The notes under the pieces are model-generated. The model did no database searches, had not been told where the DNA came from, and saw only the letters and a program-made list of their open reading frames with translations. Shown here piece by piece: positions 35,217 through 45,100 of a stretch of 57,133 nt of DNA (positions are counted from its first letter, which is position 1; every line of letters begins with the position of its first letter). A program made the translations under genes and the position numbers. This DNA is from Aphanothece hegewaldii CCALA 016 (GTDB lineage: Bacteria; Cyanobacteriota; Cyanobacteriia; Cyanobacteriales; Microcystaceae): the NCBI RefSeq assembly GCF_003007785.1, contig NZ_PXOH01000027.1, positions 1-57,133 of the forward strand, in the 5' to 3' direction.

Positions 35217-38200
35217 TTACTCATCAATAACAGCATTACGATCAAGTAATAAAAGATTTCGGAGTTGATCTGTATCTAATTCAGTTAACCAGTTTTCACC
35301 TGCATCGACTGTTTGTTCTGCTAATTGTTTTTTGCTTTCAATCATGTCATTAATTTTCTCTTCTAATGTACCTGTACAAACAAATTTGTGTACCTGTACA
35401 TTGCGTTTTTGTCCAATGCGAAAAGCGCGATCGGTTGCTTGGTTTTCTACTGCTGGATTCCACCAACGATCAATATGAAAAACATGATTAGCACGGGTTA
35501 AGTTTAAGCCAGTTCCACCCGCTTTGAGTGATAGAATAAATATCGGTGGACCATTAGGATCATTTTGAAAGCGATCGATCATTTCTTGTCTTTGTTTTTG
35601 CGGGATTTGTCCGTATAAAAACAGGGTTTCTTGTCCTAATGTTTTTGTTAAATAAGTTTGCATAAGTTTTCCCCATTCCGCAAACTGAGTGAAAATTAAA
35701 GCGCGATCGCCTTCCGCTAATAATTCTTCTAACATTTCTACTAAACGTAACATTTTCCCCGATCTTTGTGCGGTATTAACTTGATCTTCTTTAAGAAAAT
35801 GGGAGGGATGATTACAAATTTGTTTGAGTTTTACTAAAAGACTTAAAATGAGTCCTCGTCGTTGAATACCTGATTTTTCTTCAATTTCTATTAATGATTG
35901 ATCAACTAGAGTTTGATATAAATTCGCTTGTTCTTCTGATAAACCGCAGAAGATATTCATTTCTTGTTTTTCGGGTAAATCTTGAATGATTTCTTGATCA
36001 GTTTTGAGACGACGTAAAATGAAGGGACGAACCAATGAGCGTAATGTTTTTAGTGATTCTCGATCTCCATATTTTTCGATAGGAATTGCAAAACGACGCT
36101 GAAAAAAGGATTGACTACCTAAAAAACCAGGATTTAAAAAATCTAAAATTGACCACAATTCTGCTAAACGGTTTTCGACGGGTGTCCCTGTTAAAGCAAT
36201 ATGAAAACCTGCTTTTAAATTGCGTACAGCTTGTGATTGTTTCGCTTGAGGATTTTTAATATTTTGCGCTTCATCTAATACAATTCCTTGCCATTCAACT
36301 TGTGCTAATGTTTCGGCATCCCGATAGATTAAAGGATAGCTTGTAATCACTAATGTTTTATCTTTAATCTCTCTTAGGAAAGCTTTTCCTTTTTTACGTT
36401 GATTGCCTTGATGAATGATTGTTGAAAGTGTCGGCGCGAATTTATGTACTTCTCTTTCCCAGTTATTTACTACAGAAGTTGGACAAATTAAAAGAGTTGG
36501 TTTGGCTAACATTTCATTTTGCTTAAGATTTAAAAGAAAAGCAATTGTTTGAATCGTATTATGACATAAAATGTTATTGGCAACAAAATTATGATACTCA
36601 CTAACTTCTAAATCATAAACCCAACCTGTATAATCAATCTGTTCTATTTTTTTGATGGCACAGTAAAAGACTTCTTGATTTAATAAATTTTCCAGCTCAT
36701 TTTTAGTGTTTTGTAAGTATATATTATCTATATTAAGATAAGCTTCTAAAGTATTATTTGTCCATTTAGATAATTTTAACTTACGATATTCTTGTTCAGC
36801 ATTCCCTGTAATAATAGAATCTATACTTTGAATAACTTGTTTTAAACTTGTTTGACTAAACTGCTGAGAACCATTAATATAAACAGTATTGTTAATCCCC
36901 AAATGACGGATAGGTAATTGTGTTTGTCTGACGGCTTCAGCGACAATTTTAGAAGCGGGAATACCTTCAACATTTGTATTATTTTTTTCTAAACATATTT
37001 TTTCCAATTTTAGTTGTTTGACTCGCTCATTAAACCCAATTTTTTGTAAAAATCTACGCGCTGAATTGCCACCAAATGTACCTATATAATAAGTTTTATA
37101 AATTTTACTTCCATTAGTAGCACATTTTTGTTTAGCAGAAATTCTTAACCAAATTTCAAAGCGACGCAATAAACTTGCGAGTTGTTGAATAATTATAGGT
37201 GATGCTGTACTAATTTCAACTGATCTCATTTGAGGAATGACAGAACCCTCAGCGTCAAAATAATGACTTAAGAAAACTTTGACATTTTCTAAATCAGATT
37301 GCATAATAAATTCTGGAATGGATTTATCTGCTGATCTTTTACCCCAAATGTACCCTTTTTCCTCAAGAAAATGACGATAAGTAATACTACAAATTCTTAA
37401 AGCTGGTGTTTTTTCTTGCTCAATTTTTATTTGAGGAGTATTGGCTTTAAAATTATATTTTTTTGCTAGAAAAATATAAGTATCTAATAACTCCTCTAAA
37501 AGCCTTACATTTTTTTGACTAATCGCAAGATGTCCGTTTTCTTCTGATTCATATCCTTCCGCAATTTGCCAAGCTAACATTTTAATTAAATCAAAATCTT
37601 GTAATTGACCTCGCCAAATCTGTTTAGAAGGAACACAAATATAATCTTCTTCAGTTAAATTATTTTTCCAACCCTGATGAGTTAATAGCTTATGTTGTTG
37701 TGTAATTGTAATCACACTTCCATCTTGAAGAGTAATTTTTTTCAGTTTTTCATGTACCAATTGTCGATATAAAGATTTGACAAATGATTGTACAATTTTT
37801 CCTGTTTTTTCATCTATGGAGTTAACCGATAAAGGTGCTTTAGGGTTTGACCAAAAACCTTCACCATCAAAAACAATTTCATCAGTAGCATAAGTTTGCC
37901 AAATTTCTTCGGCTTTTTGTAGTGTTCCATTAATCAAAATAAGTGTATCATTAGCGACGCATTTTCCTAATCCCATATCGTCCGCGAGACACGCACCTAA
38001 ACCCCATTGTTCTAAGAAAGCTAACCAACCAACACCTTTAGCTTGATAAGGGCGTAATTCTCCTTTAAATCCTGCTGGTTTTTCAATTGGTACGATGGAT
38101 TTATTATCCATTAAGTTGTTGATTAAATTTTTTAAAACTCCTGATGCTTCAAAATTAACGACGGGTAATTTAGCAATAATATTATTATCACCAATACTCA

Positions 38201-39746
38201 TTCTTAAAGCATCTTCTACTGATAAATTAATCGTTTCATAGGTTTGATTGAGAATTTCTTGGGCTGCTTTAACATCCGTCGGTTGTAGCATAATCCATTG
38301 TTCATCAACTTTAACAATGGGTGAGCGTTGTTGTAATAATTGTTCAAAATCTTGCTTAGAAATAACCGCATCTCCCGCGACTACTTTTAAGTTATAATTA
38401 AGCAGACTTTTTAGGCTTAATCGTTCGCCTTTTTTGGGTGTTACTTCGGCTTCTATTTTGATTCCTAAGCGTTGTTCGCTATTTCCTGATTCTAACCCTA
38501 ATGGCAATTTTACACCTAATCCATTATCTTGTAATTGCCACGCGATCGCTTTAATAAATTGATAAACTTGAATGGGATCAATTTCGCATTTGATGGGTTG
38601 ACTTTCTGATAAACTATTGGCAATTGGCTCATAAAGACGCGAGGCTAAACCTAATCCTTTTAGTAAGGTTTCTTGAGGTTGGTTGATTTCTCGACCTTGA
38701 ACTATAAAACTATCGGTTAAATGTGTCCATATTTGACGAGAATCGATGAGAAAATCAGAATTATCTAAGGCTTGTAGATAATAATTTAATGACCAATTTG
38801 CATCACCATAATTTATTATGTCGGGTGCGGGTGGTTCTAAAACAAAACAAACTCTATATTGATTTTGTCCTAACTGTTGATTATCGGGTGTAACTAAATA
38901 ATCTTGAATGGCTAAAGTCCAGTTATCAAGAGCATGATTTAATCGCTTAATATAGTTTTCAGAAATTTGAAAATCTCTAGAACTTTGTGTTAATGATTGT
39001 AGCCAAGGTAACACTTCTAAATTTTTAGCTAAATTAGTTGGTGTTTCTATGGTTTGACGGATTTTTTTGTCTAATATTTCTCTTAAAAAGCTTAAAATAA
39101 TTTCTTCATTACTCAAAAAATCTTCTAAATTATTGCCAGATAAATAGGATTTACAAATCAATGGCATTGCTTGAGTAAATCTTGCAAAACGAGCTTGATC
39201 GAGAGTACTATCTAATAAAGGATACCAAAAACTTAAAAAATTTTCTCCCGTTTGGGGTAAACAACTTGGGATATATTTTCCTCTCGCTAGTAAATCTAAA
39301 ATCCATCGATAAACATGACTCCAAAACTGGATATCTTGACCTAAATAAGAAACTTCGCCTAACGACATTTGGGAGAAAAAATCAACGGTTTCTAACGGAG
39401 TCAATAATTGTCCGCTCACTTGCCAAGGTTGTAATATAAAAGTAGTTTTATTAAAGGCTTCTTCGTTTACTTGGTTCGATAATAAGGGTAAAGTATATTT
39501 TTTTCGATACGGTTTATAACTCGGTAAAGTAATATTAATAACTTTTTCCGTTCCTAATTTTTGTACATCGAATGAATGCAAGCGTAAAAATGAATGTAAT
39601 TCTGGAAGAGTCAAATTAAAAGGATGCCCAGAAATACCATCAGAATTAGATTCTAGAGAAAGCGTTTCTGTTTCTACAGTGCGCCAGATTTCGCCCCAAA
39701 TGAAAAAATACTGATTTTCAATCCAACTGCCATGTAGAGTAGACAT
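35217..39746 (-). CDS. SNF2-family helicase (DEAD/DEAH type) interrupted by an intein
   Basis: 1509 codons: a ~1041-residue SNF2 helicase plus an in-frame 468-residue intein. The first ~560 residues are the bacterial SNF2-associated region. The helicase core begins RPYQAKGVGWLAFLEQWGLGACLADDMGLGK; the intein then intervenes and the core resumes TIQTIAFLLNLK. Later motifs are VLDEAQNIKN, ALTGTPVENRLAELW, LKAGGTGLNLTRANHVFHIDRWWNP and RAFRIGQ. Such proteins use ATP to move along or remodel DNA-protein complexes; the exact role is unknown. ATP binding needs the intein to be spliced out because it splits Walker A. Confidence 0.95.
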   Translation of the reverse strand: MSTLHGSWIENQYFFIWGEIWRTVETETLSLESNSDGISGHPFNLTLPELHSFLRLHSFDVQKLGTEKVINITLPSYKPYRKKYTLPLLSNQVNEEAFNKTTFILQPWQVSGQLLTPLETVDFFSQMSLGEVSYLGQDIQFWSHVYRWILDLLARGKYIPSCLPQTGENFLSFWYPLLDSTLDQARFARFTQAMPLICKSYLSGNNLEDFLSNEEIILSFLREILDKKIRQTIETPTNLAKNLEVLPWLQSLTQSSRDFQISENYIKRLNHALDNWTLAIQDYLVTPDNQQLGQNQYRVCFVLEPPAPDIINYGDANWSLNYYLQALDNSDFLIDSRQIWTHLTDSFIVQGREINQPQETLLKGLGLASRLYEPIANSLSESQPIKCEIDPIQVYQFIKAIAWQLQDNGLGVKLPLGLESGNSEQRLGIKIEAEVTPKKGERLSLKSLLNYNLKVVAGDAVISKQDFEQLLQQRSPIVKVDEQWIMLQPTDVKAAQEILNQTYETINLSVEDALRMSIGDNNIIAKLPVVNFEASGVLKNLINNLMDNKSIVPIEKPAGFKGELRPYQAKGVGWLAFLEQWGLGACLADDMGLGKCVANDTLILINGTLQKAEEIWQTYATDEIVFDGEGFWSNPKAPLSVNSIDEKTGKIVQSFVKSLYRQLVHEKLKKITLQDGSVITITQQHKLLTHQGWKNNLTEEDYICVPSKQIWRGQLQDFDLIKMLAWQIAEGYESEENGHLAISQKNVRLLEELLDTYIFLAKKYNFKANTPQIKIEQEKTPALRICSITYRHFLEEKGYIWGKRSADKSIPEFIMQSDLENVKVFLSHYFDAEGSVIPQMRSVEISTASPIIIQQLASLLRRFEIWLRISAKQKCATNGSKIYKTYYIGTFGGNSARRFLQKIGFNERVKQLKLEKICLEKNNTNVEGIPASKIVAEAVRQTQLPIRHLGINNTVYINGSQQFSQTSLKQVIQSIDSIITGNAEQEYRKLKLSKWTNNTLEAYLNIDNIYLQNTKNELENLLNQEVFYCAIKKIEQIDYTGWVYDLEVSEYHNFVANNILCHNTIQTIAFLLNLKQNEMLAKPTLLICPTSVVNNWEREVHKFAPTLSTIIHQGNQRKKGKAFLREIKDKTLVITSYPLIYRDAETLAQVEWQGIVLDEAQNIKNPQAKQSQAVRNLKAGFHIALTGTPVENRLAELWSILDFLNPGFLGSQSFFQRRFAIPIEKYGDRESLKTLRSLVRPFILRRLKTDQEIIQDLPEKQEMNIFCGLSEEQANLYQTLVDQSLIEIEEKSGIQRRGLILSLLVKLKQICNHPSHFLKEDQVNTAQRSGKMLRLVEMLEELLAEGDRALIFTQFAEWGKLMQTYLTKTLGQETLFLYGQIPQKQRQEMIDRFQNDPNGPPIFILSLKAGGTGLNLTRANHVFHIDRWWNPAVENQATDRAFRIGQKRNVQVHKFVCTGTLEEKINDMIESKKQLAEQTVDAGENWLTELDTDQLRNLLLLDRNAVIDE
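36558..37961 (-). mobile_element. Intein with LAGLIDADG homing endonuclease in the SNF2 Walker A motif
   Basis: 468 residues from Cys596 to Asn1063 of the host frame. The start CVANDTLILINGTLQ (block A Cys), the TITQQHKLLTHQGW region (block B, Thr and His), a C-terminal VYDLEVSEYHNFVANNILCHN (blocks F and G, ending His-Asn) and a +1 Thr complete a class 1 splicing set. Two dodecapeptide endonuclease motifs are visible: MLAWQIAEGY and FLSHYFDAEGS. Related inteins in Snf2 helicases are known from other cyanobacteria such as Trichodesmium. The full-length open frame and intact motifs suggest it is active. Confidence 0.93.
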
Positions 39747-39978
39747 TTGTTTTAATAAATTCCTGATCTGAATGAATAATAAGTTAAATCTTTGGGTACA
39801 CTTCTAATAGAAGCCTTGTCAAGGCTGTTGCAAAATACAAGTAAGTAGCAATAGCGAAAGCCCCAACAATTCGGAAATTGGGTAATTATACTGTATTGTA
39901 GTTGACCTTTTCCTTTTTCTCAAGGTTTTCTTTTAAAGTAAGACAAGTCTAAATTATGACTCAATTAAGTTAAAAAAT

Positions 39979-40767
39979 ATGAAGCAAATTTTAATTACCT
40001 CTCTTGCTATTTTAATGCCCTTTAGTTTGGGAGTCGCAGCCCAAGCCGAAAACATAGAACATTTATCCCAACTGCTTTCAACTAAGCAATGTCAGCAGTG
40101 TGACTTAAGCGGTTCAGGGTTAGTGATGGCGAATTTGAGTGGAGCGAACTTAAGCGGGGCTAATTTGAGTGGGGCGAATCTCAGTCAAGCGAATCTTAGT
40201 GGGGCTAATTTGAGCGGGGCTAATTTAAGCGGGGCATCTTTACACGGGGCTAACTTGAGTGGGGCCAACCTCAACGGAGCGATGTTAAATGGTACAGATT
40301 TAAGAAATACCTACTTAGTCAATGCCAATTTAACGGGAGCGAACATCAGTACTTCTTATTTACAAGGGGCTACGGGAATTCCAGTCAGTGCAGGTACACC
40401 CGATACTTTCTATGCTTGGGGACTTTTAGAAGCCAAAGCGGGAAATCATCGTGTTGCAATTGAGCATTTTAACCAAGCCTTGACAATTAATCAAAATTAT
40501 GCTCCTGCTTATTTAGCTCGTGGCATCTCTTATTATCGGATGGGCAAAGAGCAACAAGCGGAACAAAGTGCTCAAATGGCGGCGCTGTTATTTGAAGAAC
40601 AACAAAACGCAACGGGTTTAGAAGCATCTGATAACTTTCTTCAAGGAATGATAGCGATGAAGGAGGCGTTAAAACCAGATGAGGGAGTCAGTCAGTTTGA
40701 ACAGGTGGTACAGTCGGTGGGCGGTTTGCTTATCCAGTTGGCACAGTTCGCCTTTTTCGCTCTTTGA
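39979..40767 (+). CDS. Secreted pentapeptide-repeat protein with TPR tail
   Basis: 262 residues. A signal peptide (LITSLAILMPFSLGVAAQAE) leads to LSQLLSTKQCQQCDLSGSGL, then about 17 highly regular ANLSG pentapeptides (about 50-130) and two TPR-like helical pairs (YAWGLLEAKAGNHRVAIEHFNQALTINQNYAPAYLARGISYYRMGK). It is probably in the periplasm or thylakoid lumen. The nearly identical repeats suggest recent expansion. It is divergent from the SNF2 gene. Confidence 0.87.
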   Translation: MKQILITSLAILMPFSLGVAAQAENIEHLSQLLSTKQCQQCDLSGSGLVMANLSGANLSGANLSGANLSQANLSGANLSGANLSGASLHGANLSGANLNGAMLNGTDLRNTYLVNANLTGANISTSYLQGATGIPVSAGTPDTFYAWGLLEAKAGNHRVAIEHFNQALTINQNYAPAYLARGISYYRMGKEQQAEQSAQMAALLFEEQQNATGLEASDNFLQGMIAMKEALKPDEGVSQFEQVVQSVGGLLIQLAQFAFFAL

Positions 40768-40821
40768 TTGCAACAAAACTGATAACTTACAATAGTTAAG
40801 TAATCTCGCTAATTTTTAATC

Positions 40822-41694
40822 ATGGTACAAGCAAAAATCGGCATCATTGGCGGTAGTGGACTCTATAAAATGGAGGCTCTCAAAGATGTTCAAGAAATTA
40901 CTCTAGATACTCCTTTTGGTTCTCCGTCTGATGCCATCATTACAGGTACATTAGATGGGGTTACGGTTGCTTTTTTGGCGCGTCATGGTCGCACTCATCA
41001 TTTAACCCCTACAGAAGTACCGTTTCGGGCTAATATTCATGCCATGAAGCAATTAGGAGTAGAATACATTATTTCAGCTTCGGCGGTGGGTTCTCTAAAA
41101 GAGGAAGTGAAACCATTAGATTTAGTTGTACCAGATCAATTTATTGATCGCACAAAAAATAGAATTTCTACTTTTTTTGGTGAGGGAATTGTCGGTCATG
41201 TTGCTTTTGGTGATCCCGTATGTTTGGAATTAGCAAAAGTTTTAGCGGATGCGGTGGAAAGTTTAAATTTAACTGATGTAGATTTGCATCGTGGCGGAAC
41301 TTATATCTGTATGGAAGGGCCAGCATTTTCGACGAAAGCTGAATCTAATTTGTATCGAAGTTGGGGCGCAAGTATTATCGGAATGACCAATTTAACAGAA
41401 GCAAAATTAGCCAGAGAAGCGGAAATTGCTTATGCTACTTTAGCTTTAGTTACCGATTATGATTGTTGGCATCCTGAGCATGATCAAGTAACTGTAGAAA
41501 TGGTCATTGGCAACTTACATAAAAATGCGACTAATGCTCAAAAAGTGATTCAAGAAACAGTACACCGTATTAGCGATCGTCCTTTTGTATCGACGGCTCA
41601 TTCTGCTTTAAAATATGCAATCATTACTCCTTTAGAAAAAGCACCCACTGAAACTAAAGAAAAGCTATCTTTATTCTTGCAAAAATATTTGTAG
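40822..41694 (+). CDS. mtnP: S-methyl-5'-thioadenosine phosphorylase
   Basis: 290 residues. It splits methylthioadenosine with phosphate to adenine and methylthioribose 1-phosphate in methionine salvage. Phosphate and nucleoside motifs are visible: [68 protein letters not shown] and [38 protein letters not shown]. It belongs to the PNP/MTAP family, and the Asp in TDYDCWH indicates a 6-aminopurine substrate. Confidence 0.96.
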   Translation: MVQAKIGIIGGSGLYKMEALKDVQEITLDTPFGSPSDAIITGTLDGVTVAFLARHGRTHHLTPTEVPFRANIHAMKQLGVEYIISASAVGSLKEEVKPLDLVVPDQFIDRTKNRISTFFGEGIVGHVAFGDPVCLELAKVLADAVESLNLTDVDLHRGGTYICMEGPAFSTKAESNLYRSWGASIIGMTNLTEAKLAREAEIAYATLALVTDYDCWHPEHDQVTVEMVIGNLHKNATNAQKVIQETVHRISDRPFVSTAHSALKYAIITPLEKAPTETKEKLSLFLQKYL

Positions 41695-41710
41695 TCGTAG
41701 AATTTTTAGT

Positions 41711-41737
41711 TAGGGTTTGGCGATCAAACCCCTACAG
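41711..41737. repeat. Dispersed palindrome TGTAGGGGTTTGG, copy 5 (inverted)
   Basis: TAGGGTTTGG-CGA-TCAAACCCCTACAG between mtnP and the cupredoxin gene, 16 nt after the mtnP stop and 12 nt before the next ATG. Confidence 0.7.
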
Positions 41738-41748
41738 TAAAAAATATT

Positions 41749-42177
41749 ATGGGAAAAATACTGAAACTAATTGCGATAATATTCTGTTTTTGGTTAACAC
41801 TTGAATCATCATTTGCATTTGCTAAAACTTTACCAACTGAAATTAATGTCAGTTTAGGAAATAAAGCAGGAGAATTAAAGTTTTTTCCAGAAAATCTTAA
41901 ATTTGTTGCTGGACAAAAATATAAATTAATTTTAGATAATCCTAGTCCAACAAAACATTATTTTACGGCTAAAGATTTTGCTGATGCGAGTTGGACACAA
42001 AAAGTTGAAGCGGGAAAAGTTGAGATTAAAGGGGCAATTCATGAATTAGAATTAAAACCAACTGCTGTAGCAGAATGGGTAATTGTGCCACAAAAAGTAG
42101 GAACTTATCTGTTACGTTGTTCTATTCCAGGACATACAGAAGCAGGAATGACAGGAGAAATTATTATTACGAATTAG
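41749..42177 (+). CDS. Secreted cupredoxin-like blue copper protein
   Basis: 142 residues with an N-terminal signal peptide (LIAIIFCFWLTLESSFAFA). The fold is a plastocyanin/azurin-type beta barrel. Type 1 copper ligands are readable: His in SPTKHYF and Cys, His and Met in LLRCSIPGHTEAGM. It is not plastocyanin itself (the PetE motifs differ), so the electron partner is unknown. It sits downstream of mtnP; its end overlaps the convergent WD40 gene by 11 bp. Confidence 0.88.
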   Translation: MGKILKLIAIIFCFWLTLESSFAFAKTLPTEINVSLGNKAGELKFFPENLKFVAGQKYKLILDNPSPTKHYFTAKDFADASWTQKVEAGKVEIKGAIHELELKPTAVAEWVIVPQKVGTYLLRCSIPGHTEAGMTGEIIITN

Positions 42178-45100
42178 GCTGACAAACTTTTAGTTTTTCT
42201 CGTTCTTGTGGATGAGTATTTAGATAATCTTCTAACCACTGACAACCTTGATTGAGTAAATAATTTAGTCTAGATAATTCATTTTCTACTTGCCATTTTT
42301 GAATTTTACCATTTTGAGTAACGGTAATAATTTCTTGATTATTGGATGTAAAATAAATTCCTAAAAGACTATTTTGTTCTCCTTTATATTCTGATCTTAG
42401 TTGTCCTTTTTCGTCCCAAATTCTAGCAGTTCCATCACTAGATGCTGTTGCTAATAATTTTCCATCATTACTAAAAACAAGGCTATTGACAGGAAATAAA
42501 TCACCTCTAAGAGTCGTTATTAATTGTCCTTGTCCGTTCCATAATTTAATTGTACCATCTTGAGATGCAGTCGCTATTCTTTGACCATCAGGACTAAAAA
42601 TAATTTGCTCAATTCTAGTTTGATTGCTTGAAATATTAATATTAAGTTGTTTTTCAGAGTTTAGAAGTTTAATTATTCCTTCTCTTGAAGCGCTCGCTAA
42701 TTGATTTCCATCAGAACTAAAAGCAATACTAGAAATTGGATTAATATCAACTTGAATACTTTTTTTAAGTTGAGGTTTTTGATTTTGAATCTTCCATATT
42801 TCCACTCTACCATCTCCTAAACCAATGGCAATTTCTGACTGATTGGGGTTAAAACTAACGCTATAAACGGGAGTAGAATCAATTTCAATCTCAGCTAATA
42901 CATTTCCTTTAATATCCCAGATTTTAGCAATACCATTTCTAGAAGCGGCGGCGATTTTTTGATTATTTGGACTAAAATTAATATCATAAATCCATTCTAA
43001 ATCAGATGGAAATTTAGAAATTTGTTTACTCTGAACATTTTCTAGATAAATAGAACCATCTTTGCTTGCTTTAACGATTTCTTTTCCATCGGTACTAAAA
43101 CCAACGCTAGTAATTCCTATTTCTGATACATTCTTTTCTGTAGAAAAAGGTGAATGAATTTTCCAAACTCTAGCCGTTCCATCACTAGATGCTGTTACTA
43201 AATACTGACTATCTGGGCTAAATACTGCTTCGTAGACAGGTTCTTGATGTCCTTTAAGGGTTGTAATTTCTTGACCTTGTAGAGTCCAAATTTTAGCCGT
43301 TCCATCGCTAGAAGCAGTTACTAACGATTTTCCATCTGGACTAAAATTAACACTATTTACATTTTCTTGATGTCCTTTTAAGGTTAATACAAGTGTTCCT
43401 TGCAAATTCCACATTTTAGTAATTCCATCGCTGGTGGCTGCGGCTATATATTTTTCATCGGGGCTAAAACTAACGCTATAAAAAGGAAGAGATTTTTGTT
43501 GAATGGTTAATAATTTTTCTCCTTCTAGGTTCCAAATAATTAAACTACCATCTCGTGAAACTGTGGCTATTTTTTTTCCATCGGGACTAAAGCTAACATC
43601 ATCTACAGATTTTTGGTGTCCTCGAAAAACCTTTAATTGCTGTCCTTTTAAATTCCAGAGTCTCGCTGTTTCGTCTCTCGATGTACTGGCAATAAATTGA
43701 CCATCGGGACTAAAACTAACACTATAAACTGATCCTTGATGTCCCTGTAATGTTACTAATTCTTTTCCTTGTAAATTCCATAATTTAATTGTTCTATCTT
43801 GAGACGCTGTTGCTATTGTTTTACTATCTGGACTAAATGCTACACCATAAATTGCCCCTTGATGTCCTTTTAATGTTCTTAATTCTTGTCCTTGTCGAGT
43901 CCATAGTTTAACAGTATTATCTCTAGATGCTGTTGCTAAATAATTATTATTGGGACTAAAAGCCACGCTTGTAACCGCTTGTTGATGACTTTCTAATTGA
44001 TTTTTTTCTTGTATTTGTCTTAATATTTGTTGTAGCGAAATCATTGGACTGGTGGTAGGATATTGAGCTAAAATACGTTGATCTTTGACAATAGATTTGA
44101 GTTGCTGTCCCGCTTGCATTGAAGATATTAAAGCTTCTAATTGTTGAAACTGAAACTGTCTTAATGCTGTCTCGCTAGTTTGCTGAAGTTGTGTACCTAA
44201 TTGTGCTTCTTGTTGCTTTTCTAAGGCTTGAAATGTAGCGATCGCAGAACCGATCGCACTGATCAAAGATATTCCTAAAATGACTGAACCAACGCGGATC
44301 ATCTGTTTGGCTTTTTGATTAGCATTGGTTAAAATTTGATTAGCTTTTCGTTCTGTATCTAAATTAACTTCTATGTCTTTTTGTTCGAGTTTTTGACTCG
44401 CATTTAAAAATTGATAATCTAAATTAGATAAACTTTTTCCGACTGTCCAAACCAAAGCATCTTTTAAAGATTGTCCTCGTAAAAGGCGTGATTCATCCTC
44501 ATAGTTAGATAGCTCCCAAGCATTAATCGCTTCTGAATAAGGTCGAAGTTTTTCTAATTGTTTCATCAACCATTCTTGGTTAAATATAGCTTGATAAATT
44601 GGGTTATATACAACTAATTTATTATTTTTTACAACGACTAAACCAGATAATTTTAATTCGGTTTGTTCTGGACTATCATCAACTTCTATCCAACCTTGTT
44701 TAAGAATTTGCTGATAAAGTCCTAATAATCTTCCTGCTTTTTGCTCATTTCGTAGCAAGCGATCTTTAATAGTCTTAAAGTGTACGGGTTCATCTTGTGA
44801 TTCCCAATTTTCAATTAAAGATGTATTGACTATTTCTGTAATAATTTCTGACTGATTTTCTAAATAAATAAAGTCTGAATATTTTTTTACATATTGACAC
44901 ATTTTTTGTGTTAAAAAAGGCTGCCCACCTGTCCAATAAATAATTTCTTTTAAAGCTAAATAAGGATTTTCTACTTTTTCGATTAATCCTTCTTCTAAAG
45001 GTTTTGCTTCTGCTAGTGTAAAACCAGTTAATTCAATAGCTTGACCAATATTAAAAGATGTTTGAGTTTTTTCTCGGATTAAATCTGATGGAGTCGTTAC

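Noticed and set aside
36600..37900. A separate homing endonuclease gene inside the helicase gene
   Set aside because: The frame is continuous with the helicase and bordered by intein splice motifs, so it is an in-frame intein, not a free-standing gene.
39979..40400. Tandem DNA repeats in the pentapeptide gene as a CRISPR or satellite
   Set aside because: The 15-bp periodicity is the codon pattern of ANLSG pentapeptides in an open frame.
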